A stretch of DNA of 64,000 nt from Teredinibacter turnerae T7901. GTDB lineage: Bacteria > Pseudomonadota > Gammaproteobacteria > Pseudomonadales > Cellvibrionaceae. Below, one piece after another: positions 8,536 to 17,575 of the stretch (its first letter is position 1; each line of letters begins with the position of its first letter). The DNA is taken from assembly GCF_000023025.1 (NCBI RefSeq), contig NC_012997.1, positions 4,647,125 through 4,711,124 on the forward strand. Direction: 5' to 3'. The position numbers were made by a program, and so were the translations under genes. The notes beneath the pieces were generated by a model. That model searched no databases. It had not been told where the DNA came from and saw nothing but the letters and a program-made list of their open reading frames with translations.

Positions 8536-9255
8536 ATGGAATCTCTCCACTTCGTTATTATTTCATCGCTGCTCGCAGGCTTATCGATGCCCCTGGGCGG
8601 CATCATCGCCTCGGTCGAACGCATTCAACCCAACTGGCTCGAGCAGGAATTTCGCCACGGCATTATTGCATTTGGCGGCGGCGCGCTATTGTCGGCCGTC
8701 GCGCTGGTACTGGTACCGGAGAGTCTCGATCACGTCGGCATGTCCATGGCAGCCAGTATGTTGATACTGGGTGGCGTCGCCTTCGCATTTATGGACTATT
8801 TTCTCGCGAAAAAGCAAACGCCTGCCGGTCAACTGCTGGCCATGCTCAGCGACTTCATCCCCGAGGCCATGGCGCTGGGCGCGGCTTTCGCAACCGGCAA
8901 CGGCGGCGGTTTATTGCTTGCGGCTCTGATTGCGTTGCAGAATTTGCCGGAAGGTTTTAACGCGTACCGCGAAATTAAATCCAACAGCCACGTCAGCAGC
9001 ATCAAGCTTATCCTCGGCTTCGCCGCGCTGGCGCTGCTCGGGCCGCTGGCAGGCAGCGCAGGTTATTTCTGGCTCGCACAACAACAGCATATTCTCGCTG
9101 CGATTATGATGTTTGCCGCCGGCGGGATTCTGTATTCAGTGTTTGAAGACATCGCGCCCCAGGCGCGACTGGAAAATCACTGGTCGCCGCCTTTGGGTGC
9201 CGTGCTGGGTTTTACATTGGGAGTTGTCGGCCACTATCTCACGAGCGCCGGATGA
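8536..9255 (+). CDS. ZIP-family metal transporter
   Basis: 239 residues, all membrane, with about eight helices. The family-defining metal site in helix IV-V is visible as LSDFIPEAMALGAAF and LIALQNLPEGFNAYRE (both the PE..A and NLPEG motifs). ZIP proteins import zinc, iron or manganese across the inner membrane. It stands alone between the DUF6471 gene and a convergent MFS gene 3 bases away. Metal specificity cannot be read from the sequence. Confidence 0.88.
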   Translation: MESLHFVIISSLLAGLSMPLGGIIASVERIQPNWLEQEFRHGIIAFGGGALLSAVALVLVPESLDHVGMSMAASMLILGGVAFAFMDYFLAKKQTPAGQLLAMLSDFIPEAMALGAAFATGNGGGLLLAALIALQNLPEGFNAYREIKSNSHVSSIKLILGFAALALLGPLAGSAGYFWLAQQQHILAAIMMFAAGGILYSVFEDIAPQARLENHWSPPLGAVLGFTLGVVGHYLTSAG

Positions 9256-9258
9256 GGG

Positions 9259-10548
9259 CTACGCGTCGACTTCGGGTAGCTGCCAAATTAACGCAGCAGC
9301 GCAAGCGCCCATCGCGGCGAAAAGTACCAGCGCGGCAGTCACACTCGTGTGCGCCAGAGCAGCACTCAACCCGCCGGCCATAATCAGCACAATACCAATC
9401 AGTGAATTGCTGACCGATACATAGTCTGTGCGCCGGTTGCCACCGGCAAGGTCAACCACATAGGTTTTCCGCCCCAGGCGTACGCCCTGATGCACAACAC
9501 TCGAAATAAAATAAAGTAAAAGTACGGCGACTATACCCGGGTCACTCATGTTCACGGCAGCGCCTGCGAAACAGAGCACGCTGATTGCGGCAGCGCACAC
9601 CATCATCAAGCGACGGCTGCTGCGATCGGCAAACTTACCCCAGAAAGGCCCGGAGACAAACTCCGCGCCGCCACTCACCAGCAACAAATAGCCCAAATTA
9701 ACCAGGTCGCCTTCACCGTTGCCGCTGGCCATCAGCACAAAATAAGGCGCACTCAAACCTGAGCCAACCAGCAGCGCCCGGGCAATCACAAACCGGCGAA
9801 ACGGTAAATCGCTGCGCAACAGCGTGAGATTATGCAACGCCTGTTTGATTGCATTGCCACCACCGTCTGTGGCGCCCGGCGTTTCAATCACAGCGGCATA
9901 CAAAACGGCCGCGACACCCCAGGCTGCTGCCGCTGCAAGCAAGTAGTACGCAACATCAAAGTCGCCTTTCTGCCAGGGCAGCACGAGCACAGCACCGAGC
10001 ACCAGTGTGATAACACCCGCGCCGCTGGCACTGTAGCCGTTGAGCAACCCACGGCGGGTTTTGGGAATGGTTTTCCCGAGTACATCTTTGGATGCGACCG
10101 AACACAGGCCGCGGGCAAGGCTAAACAACACGAGTAAACCCACGATACTCCAGCCCGCAGTCGCACCGTGCAGCGTCAGCGCGACCAGAGCCATCGCCAA
10201 CACAATAACTCCCTGTGCCAGAGAGCCCAATACAAAAAATGTTTTGCGGATGCGGTAACTGCGCACCCAGCCACCAATAAACAATTGCGGTAGCAGCGAG
10301 CCGGATTCACGAATGGGCACCAATAACCCGGCAAAGAAAGCCGGCGCGCCCAAGCTAGCCAACAGCCAGGGTAAAACCAGTTTAGTACTCGCCAACGCAT
10401 CACCGGTTTTACTCAACCACTGGGAGAGTAGCAGTTTAAAAAAATTGCCCGGCACTTCCGCACAGGCGGTATCGGGAATATCCGTACACGCGCGCGCATC
10501 TTCCTCGTTGGCGAGGTATTCGTATAAACTCTCGAGATTATGTTTCAT
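9259..10548 (-). CDS. MFS transporter
   Basis: 429 residues with about 12 hydrophobic helices and a hydrophilic N-terminal arm of about 35 residues. The helix 2-3 loop has GGWVRSYRIRKTFFVLG and a second-half counterpart GKFADRSSRRLMMV, the MFS motif A positions. Substrate unknown. The start overlaps the end of the upstream GH43 gene by 11 bases, so the two are probably cotranscribed; a role in exporting or importing a sugar released by GH43 is possible but not shown. Confidence 0.82.
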   Translation of the reverse strand: MKHNLESLYEYLANEEDARACTDIPDTACAEVPGNFFKLLLSQWLSKTGDALASTKLVLPWLLASLGAPAFFAGLLVPIRESGSLLPQLFIGGWVRSYRIRKTFFVLGSLAQGVIVLAMALVALTLHGATAGWSIVGLLVLFSLARGLCSVASKDVLGKTIPKTRRGLLNGYSASGAGVITLVLGAVLVLPWQKGDFDVAYYLLAAAAAWGVAAVLYAAVIETPGATDGGGNAIKQALHNLTLLRSDLPFRRFVIARALLVGSGLSAPYFVLMASGNGEGDLVNLGYLLLVSGGAEFVSGPFWGKFADRSSRRLMMVCAAAISVLCFAGAAVNMSDPGIVAVLLLYFISSVVHQGVRLGRKTYVVDLAGGNRRTDYVSVSNSLIGIVLIMAGGLSAALAHTSVTAALVLFAAMGACAAALIWQLPEVDA

Positions 10549-12166
10549 CCCCGTTTGCGTTCTCTGTCACGTGGAAATAATCGAAGTCGGCGTACCCGCC
10601 CGGCTGCGCGTTCGCATAATGGAAGAGCGCAAATCGATACCCCATAAAATGTGTTAACTCGTAAACCATCGCTAACGGTTGCCCCAGGCGATGCCATTCG
10701 CGGCCATCCAGACTGTACGCAAAATAAGCCCGATCGGTTCTATGGTGAATATCGCCATCGATAAAGGTAAAGTCGCCAGTTACCCGCAGGTACACGCGTT
10801 CGCCAGTAAATGGCACGCGGGCGGTTTCTCGATGGTTTTTCGCGGAATTATCGACCGTTACCAGGTAGCGCTTACCCGCTTCCTGGCGCACCCCCACAAA
10901 ACCATAGCGATCGGCAAACGCGGCAAGGCCGGCGGTATCACCATCGCGCATGCCACCCACTTCAAGCGCTATTTCCGCTTCACTCACCGGGCCAAACATG
11001 CGCTGAGTCAGCGTGTTGCGGGTATGGTGCAGATCCTCATCGACACGCAGCGCAGTCAGTCGCAAAAAACCGGGTCGCGCACTCAACGACCACCCCTGCG
11101 CAACCGGATTGTGGTTCCATTGCCAGGCAAGTTTTAGCGCTGTATCGTTAAATGCATTGTTAAACTCGTCACTGGCAACAATACCCTCCAGCCCCTGCCG
11201 CTCAACTGCAAAATCCAGTTCCGTCGGCACTTTTCCCGCAACCCCCAGAACCGGCCAATGATCTTCCCAGGTGATTGGCATTAAATAGGGAATCCGCCCC
11301 ACCGCACCTCGATCACCAAACAGCAGTGCATACCATTTACCGTCAGGCGTATCGATAAACTCGCCCTGCGCAATACCCTCATCCTGCAGCACCACGCGCC
11401 CTTCATACGGGCCGGTTAACGCGCGCGCACGGTGTATAACCTGGGTCCGCACTCCACCGCGCGGCCAACAAATATTGTGGACGTAATACCAGCCGTTGAT
11501 TTTTTGGATCTGCGTACCTTCGGCCGTGAGAATAAAATCATCGCCCGCCACTGCCGAAGCGCTGGGGATGATCACTTGGTCTTTCCCCCCCGGCAACAAA
11601 CCAGTCGCCGCAGAATTTAATTCCACTAAATGTATTGCATCGTGGCCATAAGCGAGATAGTTGCGCCCGTCATCGTCGAGCAGCAGTGACGCATCGTGAT
11701 ACACACCTTCTATTTCATGCCGCTGCCAATCTTCGCCGTGAATATCGCGCGTCATAAAAATATAGGTTTTGCCGGTGGTATAGGAAAAGGTGGTGACATA
11801 GTAAATACCATTTTTAACCTGCAGGCTGCTCGCCCAACTCCCCCGACTGTAGGCGGCCTCGCCCTTCTCCAGGTTGAGCGCCGGATTGCTTTTATCCAGT
11901 GCCTGATGCGCATAGCTAATAAGCTCCCAGTGCTTTAAATCCGTTGACGACATAATCGGCACACCCGGATTCATATGCATGGTAGTGCTGCTCATATAAT
12001 AAGTATCGCCCTGGCGAATAATTGAAGGGTCGGGCACATCGGCATAAATCAACGGGTTGGTAGCAGGTAAAAATTGCACGCGCGGGGAATCGGCAAGTTG
12101 GCAACCAGTCAGCAACACGCCATAAACCAGGCCGCAAAAAATTAAAGTCTTAGTTGTTATTTTCAT
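10538..12166 (-). CDS. GH43 glycoside hydrolase lipoprotein with C-terminal beta-sandwich
   Basis: 542 residues from the ATG at 12166 (MKITTKTLIF), which gives a proper lipoprotein signal with lipobox LTGC (Cys22). The five-bladed propeller has the catalytic base in ADVPDPSIIR, then YHDASLLLDDDG (pKa modulator region) and AEGTQIQKING carrying the likely acid Glu. A C-terminal concanavalin-like domain (about 340-540) is the GH43 C2 module. Expected activity: beta-xylosidase or alpha-L-arabinofuranosidase on xylo-oligosaccharides in the periplasm or at the outer membrane. It overlaps the MFS gene by 11 bases. Confidence 0.88.
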   Translation of the reverse strand: MKITTKTLIFCGLVYGVLLTGCQLADSPRVQFLPATNPLIYADVPDPSIIRQGDTYYMSSTTMHMNPGVPIMSSTDLKHWELISYAHQALDKSNPALNLEKGEAAYSRGSWASSLQVKNGIYYVTTFSYTTGKTYIFMTRDIHGEDWQRHEIEGVYHDASLLLDDDGRNYLAYGHDAIHLVELNSAATGLLPGGKDQVIIPSASAVAGDDFILTAEGTQIQKINGWYYVHNICWPRGGVRTQVIHRARALTGPYEGRVVLQDEGIAQGEFIDTPDGKWYALLFGDRGAVGRIPYLMPITWEDHWPVLGVAGKVPTELDFAVERQGLEGIVASDEFNNAFNDTALKLAWQWNHNPVAQGWSLSARPGFLRLTALRVDEDLHHTRNTLTQRMFGPVSEAEIALEVGGMRDGDTAGLAAFADRYGFVGVRQEAGKRYLVTVDNSAKNHRETARVPFTGERVYLRVTGDFTFIDGDIHHRTDRAYFAYSLDGREWHRLGQPLAMVYELTHFMGYRFALFHYANAQPGGYADFDYFHVTENANGDET

Positions 12167-12393
12167 TATTGTTCCACAGGTGTCTATTGGCGCCAATTAT
12201 AGAGTTTGGGCACGTCGGTATCCAATAGTAACTACCGGGTCAATGTCAAATGCCCCTATTTTTGTTCACCGGCAGATCACATACCGATTGCGAGACTAAA
12301 GAAAATTGGAACAGCACCCTAGTGCATAGATGAATGACACACCTTTGTATAAATGCGGCGCAAAAAAGGCATCACCCGACACGGACGTCGAGC

Positions 12394-13452
12394 ATGACAA
12401 AGCACTCTCTGATTGTTTTTCTTTTTTGCTGTATCGGATCTTCCGCGTGTACCCATATTCGTATTGAGGAGCAAAGCTTCTTGCGAAGTCGCAGCCAGGC
12501 CGTTCTTCACTACCTAATTCGTGAAGGCGCAAGCACCTCGGCAGAACTCGCCGAAAACACCGCTTACCCGATTCCAACCATCGAGCGCACAGTGGCACAA
12601 CTCGCCGAAAACGGCTCCCTGATACTGGAGGATGGAAGCTGGGCACTCACGCAAACCTACCGGACGAAACAAGCCGACTATATCTCAAGTATTGAGCAAT
12701 TCAGTGCAACCCAATTAAACAGCAAACACAAGCTCCATGACTTTGTTCAGGAGTCCCTGTCGGAACCGAACCTGGCCATTGCGGGGTTCATTGCTAAAAA
12801 TCCCTCGGAAACGCTCTTATTCTTCGGCGGCAACGGTTTTACCCTAATACCGCAAATGCACGCGCTCGAGCGGTTTCTGGAACCCCAGCGGAATGTTTTC
12901 TCTCTGGACTATCCAGGCATGGGCGAAAGTGAAGGTCCGCTCACCGTAGCAAGCCTAACTGAGGCAGCCGAGCGAGCGTTCAAGCACATTGCCAATAAAA
13001 CGGCTGTGAGCAACACCACGCTGATCGTGTATGGATTTTCGATGGGGGGTTTTGTGGCCACTCATATTGCATCCACATTCGGAGTAGATGGTTTGATCCT
13101 AGACTCAACCGCGCCCGACATCCAAAGCTGGGTAAACGCCTCGCTGCCGTTTTATGCAAAACCATTTGTAAAGCTTGATATAGATGCAAACCTGCTGGTT
13201 GCAAATAATGCTGACGCAATAAGCTCGATCACCTGTCCGATTTTGTTGATTGCTGGCGCAGATGACGCAATCACGCCCCCAGCACTGATGGCGCAGCTGC
13301 GAGATAGCGCGAAAAAGTCATCGCACACCGATTTAAGGGTTTTGGACCAAACTTCACATGGAAAAAGTATCGATCACAAGTCCTTTGCCAGCCTGTTGGA
13401 TGCTTTTTTTAGCGTCAGCAATAATGTAAGTCGGAGTGGACCTACCTATTAA
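12394..13452 (+). CDS. Alpha/beta-hydrolase lipoprotein with N-terminal winged-helix-like segment
   Basis: 352 residues from the ATG at 12394, which gives a lipoprotein signal (MTKHSLIVFLFCCIGSSAC, Cys19). Residues about 30-88 (QAVLHYLIREGASTSAELAE, then IERTVAQLAENGSLILEDG) read like a MarR/ArsR-type winged helix, unexpected outside the cytoplasm. Residues about 120-345 are an alpha/beta-hydrolase: GGNG oxyanion strand, nucleophile elbow GFSMGG (Ser216), acid near Asp290 and TSHGK (His322). Substrate unknown. The stop codon TAA is formed by the first bases of a dispersed repeat. Confidence 0.72.
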   Translation: MTKHSLIVFLFCCIGSSACTHIRIEEQSFLRSRSQAVLHYLIREGASTSAELAENTAYPIPTIERTVAQLAENGSLILEDGSWALTQTYRTKQADYISSIEQFSATQLNSKHKLHDFVQESLSEPNLAIAGFIAKNPSETLLFFGGNGFTLIPQMHALERFLEPQRNVFSLDYPGMGESEGPLTVASLTEAAERAFKHIANKTAVSNTTLIVYGFSMGGFVATHIASTFGVDGLILDSTAPDIQSWVNASLPFYAKPFVKLDIDANLLVANNADAISSITCPILLIAGADDAITPPALMAQLRDSAKKSSHTDLRVLDQTSHGKSIDHKSFASLLDAFFSVSNNVSRSGPTY

Positions 13453-13634
13453 CGCGGCGACTATTAACCCGATGTTTCAATAGATACCCTACCCCCTAGC
13501 CTCGCGCTCTTAAAATACTGAAGACAATATATGAGTCTTTTGATAATTCAACGGCTTACACTGCCTTTCGGGCAGCGGTGATACTTTATGCCCCGCCTAT
13601 TAGACTCACAATTTTCATTGCTATGTTAACAGCT
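13449..13634 (+). repeat. Dispersed repeat, copy B (diverged)
   Basis: Same layout as the copy at 5669-5843: begins TTAACGCGGCGA, contains AAAATACTGAAGAC, TTTTGATAATTCAACGGCTTACA (in parts) and CTGCC-tttc-GGGCAG, and ends CCCCGCCTATTAG, TCACAATTTTCATTGC and GTTAACAGC. Its first TTAA supplies the stop codon of the hydrolase gene. Confidence 0.75.
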
Positions 13635-14148
13635 AGCAAGCCTCCGCTTTGGCCCAACAAATATAAACCATCCAACAGTTTTCCATTAAAAGTTTAAAAC
13701 ACACATACCATTTTCGAAGACGTTAAAAAACGCTCCGAAAGACGCGAAAATCATCAATCATATTGACTACTAGCGATTGCGCCACGGGTTCTTCGACACT
13801 TTTTTATAAAACTTGGCAGATTTATAAAAATTGGCAGAAACTATTCGTTCACTACCGTTAAGGCACCATAAATGTAACTTTATTTGCGATTTATTGAATT
13901 TAATTTTTTTCTCCGCCTGGATCTCATCAAAATTTCAAGGTTTTGCTGAGCGCAAACACAAATAGTCAAAGAAATTTCGCCAAAAGTTCAATCGCCTTCG
14001 TTATGAGCTTGCTATTCTCCTGTTCGCTTTAAACCCGATGTTGTCTTATTCACCATAACTTCAATTAAGCCCAACAGAACGATAAAAACAATAAACACGT
14101 TCGCCATTCACGCTGTACCTGCAATTAGGAAAGCGAGGAATTCTGACG
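13635..14148. other. AT-rich non-coding stretch upstream of the GH62 gene
   Basis: About 510 bases with no supported gene. The composition is clearly AT-rich with many A and T runs, as expected of a long regulated promoter region. A purine-rich GAGGAA precedes the ATG at 14149. No specific operator was recognised. Confidence 0.5.
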
Positions 14149-16116
14149 ATGAAAAGCCCGTATAAAACTCAAAAACCACGCAAGGCGCGAAGCCTGTATT
14201 TGGCGCTTGTAAGCACACTGGCCTGTGGATCAGCCGTGGCACTGGAATGTGATTACACAACCACCAACGATTGGGGATCTGGCTTTACCGCGCAGATCAC
14301 CATCACTAACGACACCAATACCACAATCAGCACCTGGTCCGTGGGCTGGCAGCAAAACGGCGGCTCGTCCATCACCAATTTGTGGAATGCCAATTTGACG
14401 GGGAGCAACCCATACAGCGCAACGCCAGTTGGCTGGAACGCAACCATCGCTCCAGGTGCGAGCCAGAGTTTCGGGTTCGTCGGCGAGGGCAATGATTCCA
14501 CCGGGACAATTCTTACCTGTGGCAGCAACAGCGGCTCTTCCACGAGCAGTTCCAGTTCGTCGTCCTCCAGCAGCTCGTCTTCTTCCTCTAGCTCTTCATC
14601 GAGCACCTCTTCATCAACATCATCGAGCAATTCGTCATCGAGCAGCAGCTCATCCAGTAGCTCGAGTTCGTCAAGCAGCTCCAGTTCGTCCTCATCCGGC
14701 GGCACCAACCCTGTTTGCCCAAGCAGCTCCGACAACGCATTCCAGATGTATGCGCCCAGTGTTCCTGCAACTATCGAAGCCGAGGATTTTGACCCGGCCG
14801 GCTATGAAGACTCTTCCGCAGGCAACGAGGGTGGCGACTACCGTACCGATACCGACGTCGATATCAAGCAGGTCAGTGGTGGCTACGCAGTGGGCTGGAT
14901 GACCTCTGGCGAATGGCTGGAGTACACGGTGTATGTTGAGCAGGAAGGCGATTACGATGTGACCATACGCTCCGGCTCTGCTATGGCTGGCCGCACCTTC
15001 AGCTTGTCGCAATGCGACACACCACTCATTGAAAGCTTCACCGCCCCGCAGGTGAGCGACTGGGGCCAATTTAAAACCTGGTCTGCCGGTACCGTCCACT
15101 TGCTGCCGGGGTACCAAAAGATACGAGTAACGGTGAGCGGGGACGACTATGTGGACCTGGACTGGATTCACATTGGCCCCTTTAGCGGCACGATTGACCC
15201 GCCAGATGAAGCCGGTTGTGAGCTGCCTGGTCAGCTTTCCTGGACATCGACTTCACCCGTAATCGCCCCTGCGCAATCGAGTTGGGCCTCGGTCAAAGAC
15301 CCATCCATCGTGAGGTACAACGACCGTTACCATGTATTCGCCACCGTGTACGACAACGGGCTAAGCAGCTACGGCTCGATCTACATGAACTTCAGCGATT
15401 TCACTCAAGCAGGAAGCGCAACGCAAAACTATATGCGCAACACCACTGTTGGCAATACTGTGGCACCGCAGGTGTTCTACTTTACACCGCAGAACCGCTG
15501 GTACCTGATTACTCAGTGGGGTGGCGCATATTCGACTACCACGGATATCAGTAATGTGAACAGCTGGTCGCGCAAGCAGCCTTTGCTGGCGGGAGAACCC
15601 AGCGATTCGCTCGATTTCTGGGTTATCTGTGACGATACAAATTGCTATCTGTTCTTCTCACGCGACGACGGTACCCTATACATGTCAAAAACCAGTATTG
15701 GCAACTTCCCCAACTTCAGCGGCTATACCACGGTAATGTCGGGAGCCCAGAACGTGCTGTTCGAAGCGGCAAACGTGTACAAGGTGAAAGGGACAGACCA
15801 ATATCTGTTGATTGTCGAAGGCTGGCAGTCCGGGCCACGATTTTTCCGCGCCTGGACATCCAACAGCCTGGACGGCCCATGGACGGCATATAAAACATCC
15901 GAATCCAATCCGTTTATGGGGTTGCAAAATGTTTCCTTCCCGAGCGGTCAGTGGACCAACGATATCAGCCACGGAGAAATGGTGCGTGCGGGCTACGATC
16001 AGAAAATGGAAATTGATGCCTGTAATATGCAGTATCTTTATCAGGGCCGTAATCCCAACGCGGGAGGCAATTACAACTCGCTACCCTACCGTTTAGGTGT
16101 GCTGAATCTCAATTAG
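14149..16116 (+). CDS. Secreted GH62 alpha-L-arabinofuranosidase with CBM2 and CBM6
   Basis: 655 residues. Signal peptide about 1-31; CBM2 cellulose-binding module about 33-124 (ECDYTTTNDWGSGFTAQITI, Cys34 and Cys124 flanking); a polyserine linker about 126-185; CBM6 about 200-345 (TIEAEDFD, VGWMTSGEWLEY, VDLDWIHIG); GH62 about 358-655. In GH62 the base is expected in SVKDPSIVR (Asp384) and other catalytic acids in SLDFWVICDD and LFEAANVY. GH62 releases arabinose from arabinoxylan. Polyserine linkers are characteristic of Cellvibrionaceae secreted enzymes. A repeat begins immediately after the stop. Confidence 0.93.
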   Translation: MKSPYKTQKPRKARSLYLALVSTLACGSAVALECDYTTTNDWGSGFTAQITITNDTNTTISTWSVGWQQNGGSSITNLWNANLTGSNPYSATPVGWNATIAPGASQSFGFVGEGNDSTGTILTCGSNSGSSTSSSSSSSSSSSSSSSSSSSSTSSSTSSSNSSSSSSSSSSSSSSSSSSSSSSGGTNPVCPSSSDNAFQMYAPSVPATIEAEDFDPAGYEDSSAGNEGGDYRTDTDVDIKQVSGGYAVGWMTSGEWLEYTVYVEQEGDYDVTIRSGSAMAGRTFSLSQCDTPLIESFTAPQVSDWGQFKTWSAGTVHLLPGYQKIRVTVSGDDYVDLDWIHIGPFSGTIDPPDEAGCELPGQLSWTSTSPVIAPAQSSWASVKDPSIVRYNDRYHVFATVYDNGLSSYGSIYMNFSDFTQAGSATQNYMRNTTVGNTVAPQVFYFTPQNRWYLITQWGGAYSTTTDISNVNSWSRKQPLLAGEPSDSLDFWVICDDTNCYLFFSRDDGTLYMSKTSIGNFPNFSGYTTVMSGAQNVLFEAANVYKVKGTDQYLLIVEGWQSGPRFFRAWTSNSLDGPWTAYKTSESNPFMGLQNVSFPSGQWTNDISHGEMVRAGYDQKMEIDACNMQYLYQGRNPNAGGNYNSLPYRLGVLNLN

Positions 16117-16182
16117 TAACTTGGCGAAGAAAATTGCGAAGCTAATAGGCGGTGCAGGGATGAACCGCGATTAATTAAATAG
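16117..16182 (-). repeat. Dispersed repeat, partial copy G (inverted)
   Basis: Read on the minus strand it gives CATCCCTGCACCGCCTATTAG, in parts, CTTCGCAATTTTC and CGCCAAGTTA, matching the right half of the copy at 5669-5843. It starts on the base after the GH62 stop codon. Confidence 0.75.
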
Positions 16183-16202
16183 CAAGACATATTGACAGAT
16201 GT

Positions 16203-16229
16203 AAAACGGGGCGCAAGCCCCGTTTTTTT
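16203..16229 (+). terminator. Rho-independent terminator
   Basis: A 10-bp perfect stem AAAACGGGGC / GCCCCGTTTT with loop GCAA, running straight into seven T. It follows the GH62 gene by about 87 bases and is the clearest intrinsic terminator in the window. Confidence 0.92.
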
Positions 16230-16568
16230 GAGGTACGCACAAGATACAAACCTTCACACAACAACTAACCTTACGTTCCCCCCTAGATTGCCCGAAATAA
16301 AACCGGCCGACTCAGCTAGTTTCGACTAAAGTTGATGAGTTAGGCGCCGATAATTGTTGTACGCCACAACATATGTACGCCGCAATATGCGCTTTGTTCT
16401 TGATCGGCGCCAGGCTCAGGGCAAGGCGGCAGAAACTAATACCTAATAATGCCAGCCCATTCAGTGCGACCGGGTCGCAAACACAAATAAACGCGCCCAG
16501 TAGACCGATCATACCCAATAACACATAGATTTCCGGCGCCCTTCAGCCGTTTCGGAGCCGTTTGCACA
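16230..16568. other. Non-coding stretch before the solute-binding gene
   Basis: About 340 bases. A 70-codon minus-strand frame at 16312-16524 is hydrophobic in its first half but has no convincing ribosome site, homologue or partner. No clear regulatory site recognised. Confidence 0.4.
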
Positions 16569-17462
16569 ATGAGAAGAAAAATCAGGTTCGCCTACCACAC
16601 ATTGAACCGCACGCAGGTTTTCGCGCGCTTGTTGCTAACGCTCCTGCTGTTGCCATGCACGCAGGCGTTTGCGCAGGGGCGTATCTACCATCAAAAAATC
16701 GATCGTTCCCAGGACAGCTACATGCTCGGCTTGCTGAAACTCGGGCTTTCCTACAGCGACAGGGATTACAGTTTTCAAGAAGACAGTGAAGTCTTGAGCC
16801 GCACCCGACTCACAGAAATGGTGGCCACCGGGGAGCGCACAGTTATGTGGACAGGCGGCTCGCGCCAGATGGAAGCCAAGCTTTTACCGGTGCGGATTCC
16901 CGCGTACAAGGGGTTGATGGGGCACCGCGTGTTCCTTATCCGCCAGGGCGACCAGGCACGCTTTGATCGCATTGAAACACTGGACGACCTACGCTACGTA
17001 AAACTCGGCCAGGGCCACACCTGGGCTGATACCGCGATTCTGAAAAGCGCGGGCCTCAATGTGGTCACCGCACTGAAAACGCCTGGCCTTTTCTACATGT
17101 TGGAAGGCGGGCGTTTTGATGCTTTTCCGCGCGGGGTCCATGAGCCCTGGCAGGAAATGCGTAACTATGCGGATCTCAACCTCACCGTCGAAAAGGGGCT
17201 GGTGCTGGTATATACCATGCCATACTACCTGTACTTCTCACCCAGTGAGGAAGCGTTAGCCAAGGACGTGGAGAGCGGGCTGGAAAAAGCGATCGCCGAT
17301 GGCAGTTTCGACCGTTACTTTTTCGCCGACCCGGATGTTCGCAATGCGTTGGAACGAGCGCAATTGAAATCACGGCGTGTGCTGAACATCGACAACCCGA
17401 ATTTAAGCTCGAAAACACCCATCGATCGGCCCGAGCTGTGGCTCGATATTAACGACCTCTAG
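16569..17462 (+). CDS. Periplasmic solute-binding-protein-like protein (type 2 fold)
   Basis: 297 residues with a signal peptide (LLLTLLLLPCTQAFAQ, cleavage near residue 36). The rest resembles bacterial extracellular solute-binding family 3 proteins: a VRIPAYKGLMGHRVFLIR strand, then the domain-crossing segment DDLRYVKLGQGHTWADTAIL and LEGGRFDAFPRGVHEPWQE. No transporter genes are nearby, so an orphan sensor or binding role is as likely as transport. Ligand unknown. It ends 6 bases before a dispersed repeat that fills the gap to the convergent nucleoside hydrolase gene. Confidence 0.65.
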   Translation: MRRKIRFAYHTLNRTQVFARLLLTLLLLPCTQAFAQGRIYHQKIDRSQDSYMLGLLKLGLSYSDRDYSFQEDSEVLSRTRLTEMVATGERTVMWTGGSRQMEAKLLPVRIPAYKGLMGHRVFLIRQGDQARFDRIETLDDLRYVKLGQGHTWADTAILKSAGLNVVTALKTPGLFYMLEGGRFDAFPRGVHEPWQEMRNYADLNLTVEKGLVLVYTMPYYLYFSPSEEALAKDVESGLEKAIADGSFDRYFFADPDVRNALERAQLKSRRVLNIDNPNLSSKTPIDRPELWLDINDL

Positions 17463-17468
17463 CTTAAA

Positions 17469-17575
17469 TTAGCGGCGCGATTTACCCGCCGATTAAATGC
17501 TTTTAATCGCGCGCGCTTCGGGCAAGGGCGGTAATTCCCTGTACCGCCTGTTAGTTTCGCAATTTTTATTGCTCA
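17469..17575 (+). repeat. Dispersed repeat, copy C (internally deleted)
   Basis: Begins TTAGCGGCGCGATTTAC, has GATTAAAT-gctt-TTAATCGCGCGC, then jumps to CGGGCAAGGGCGGTAATTCC, CTGTACCGCCTGTTAG and TTCGCAATTTTTATTGC. The central part found in other copies is missing. It fills the whole space between two convergent genes, and its last bases encode the final residues and stop of the minus-strand gene. Confidence 0.75.

Noticed and set aside
16312-16524. 70-codon hydrophobic minus-strand frame
   Set aside because: Only the first half is membrane-like; no ribosome site or partner gene, so it cannot be supported as a gene.
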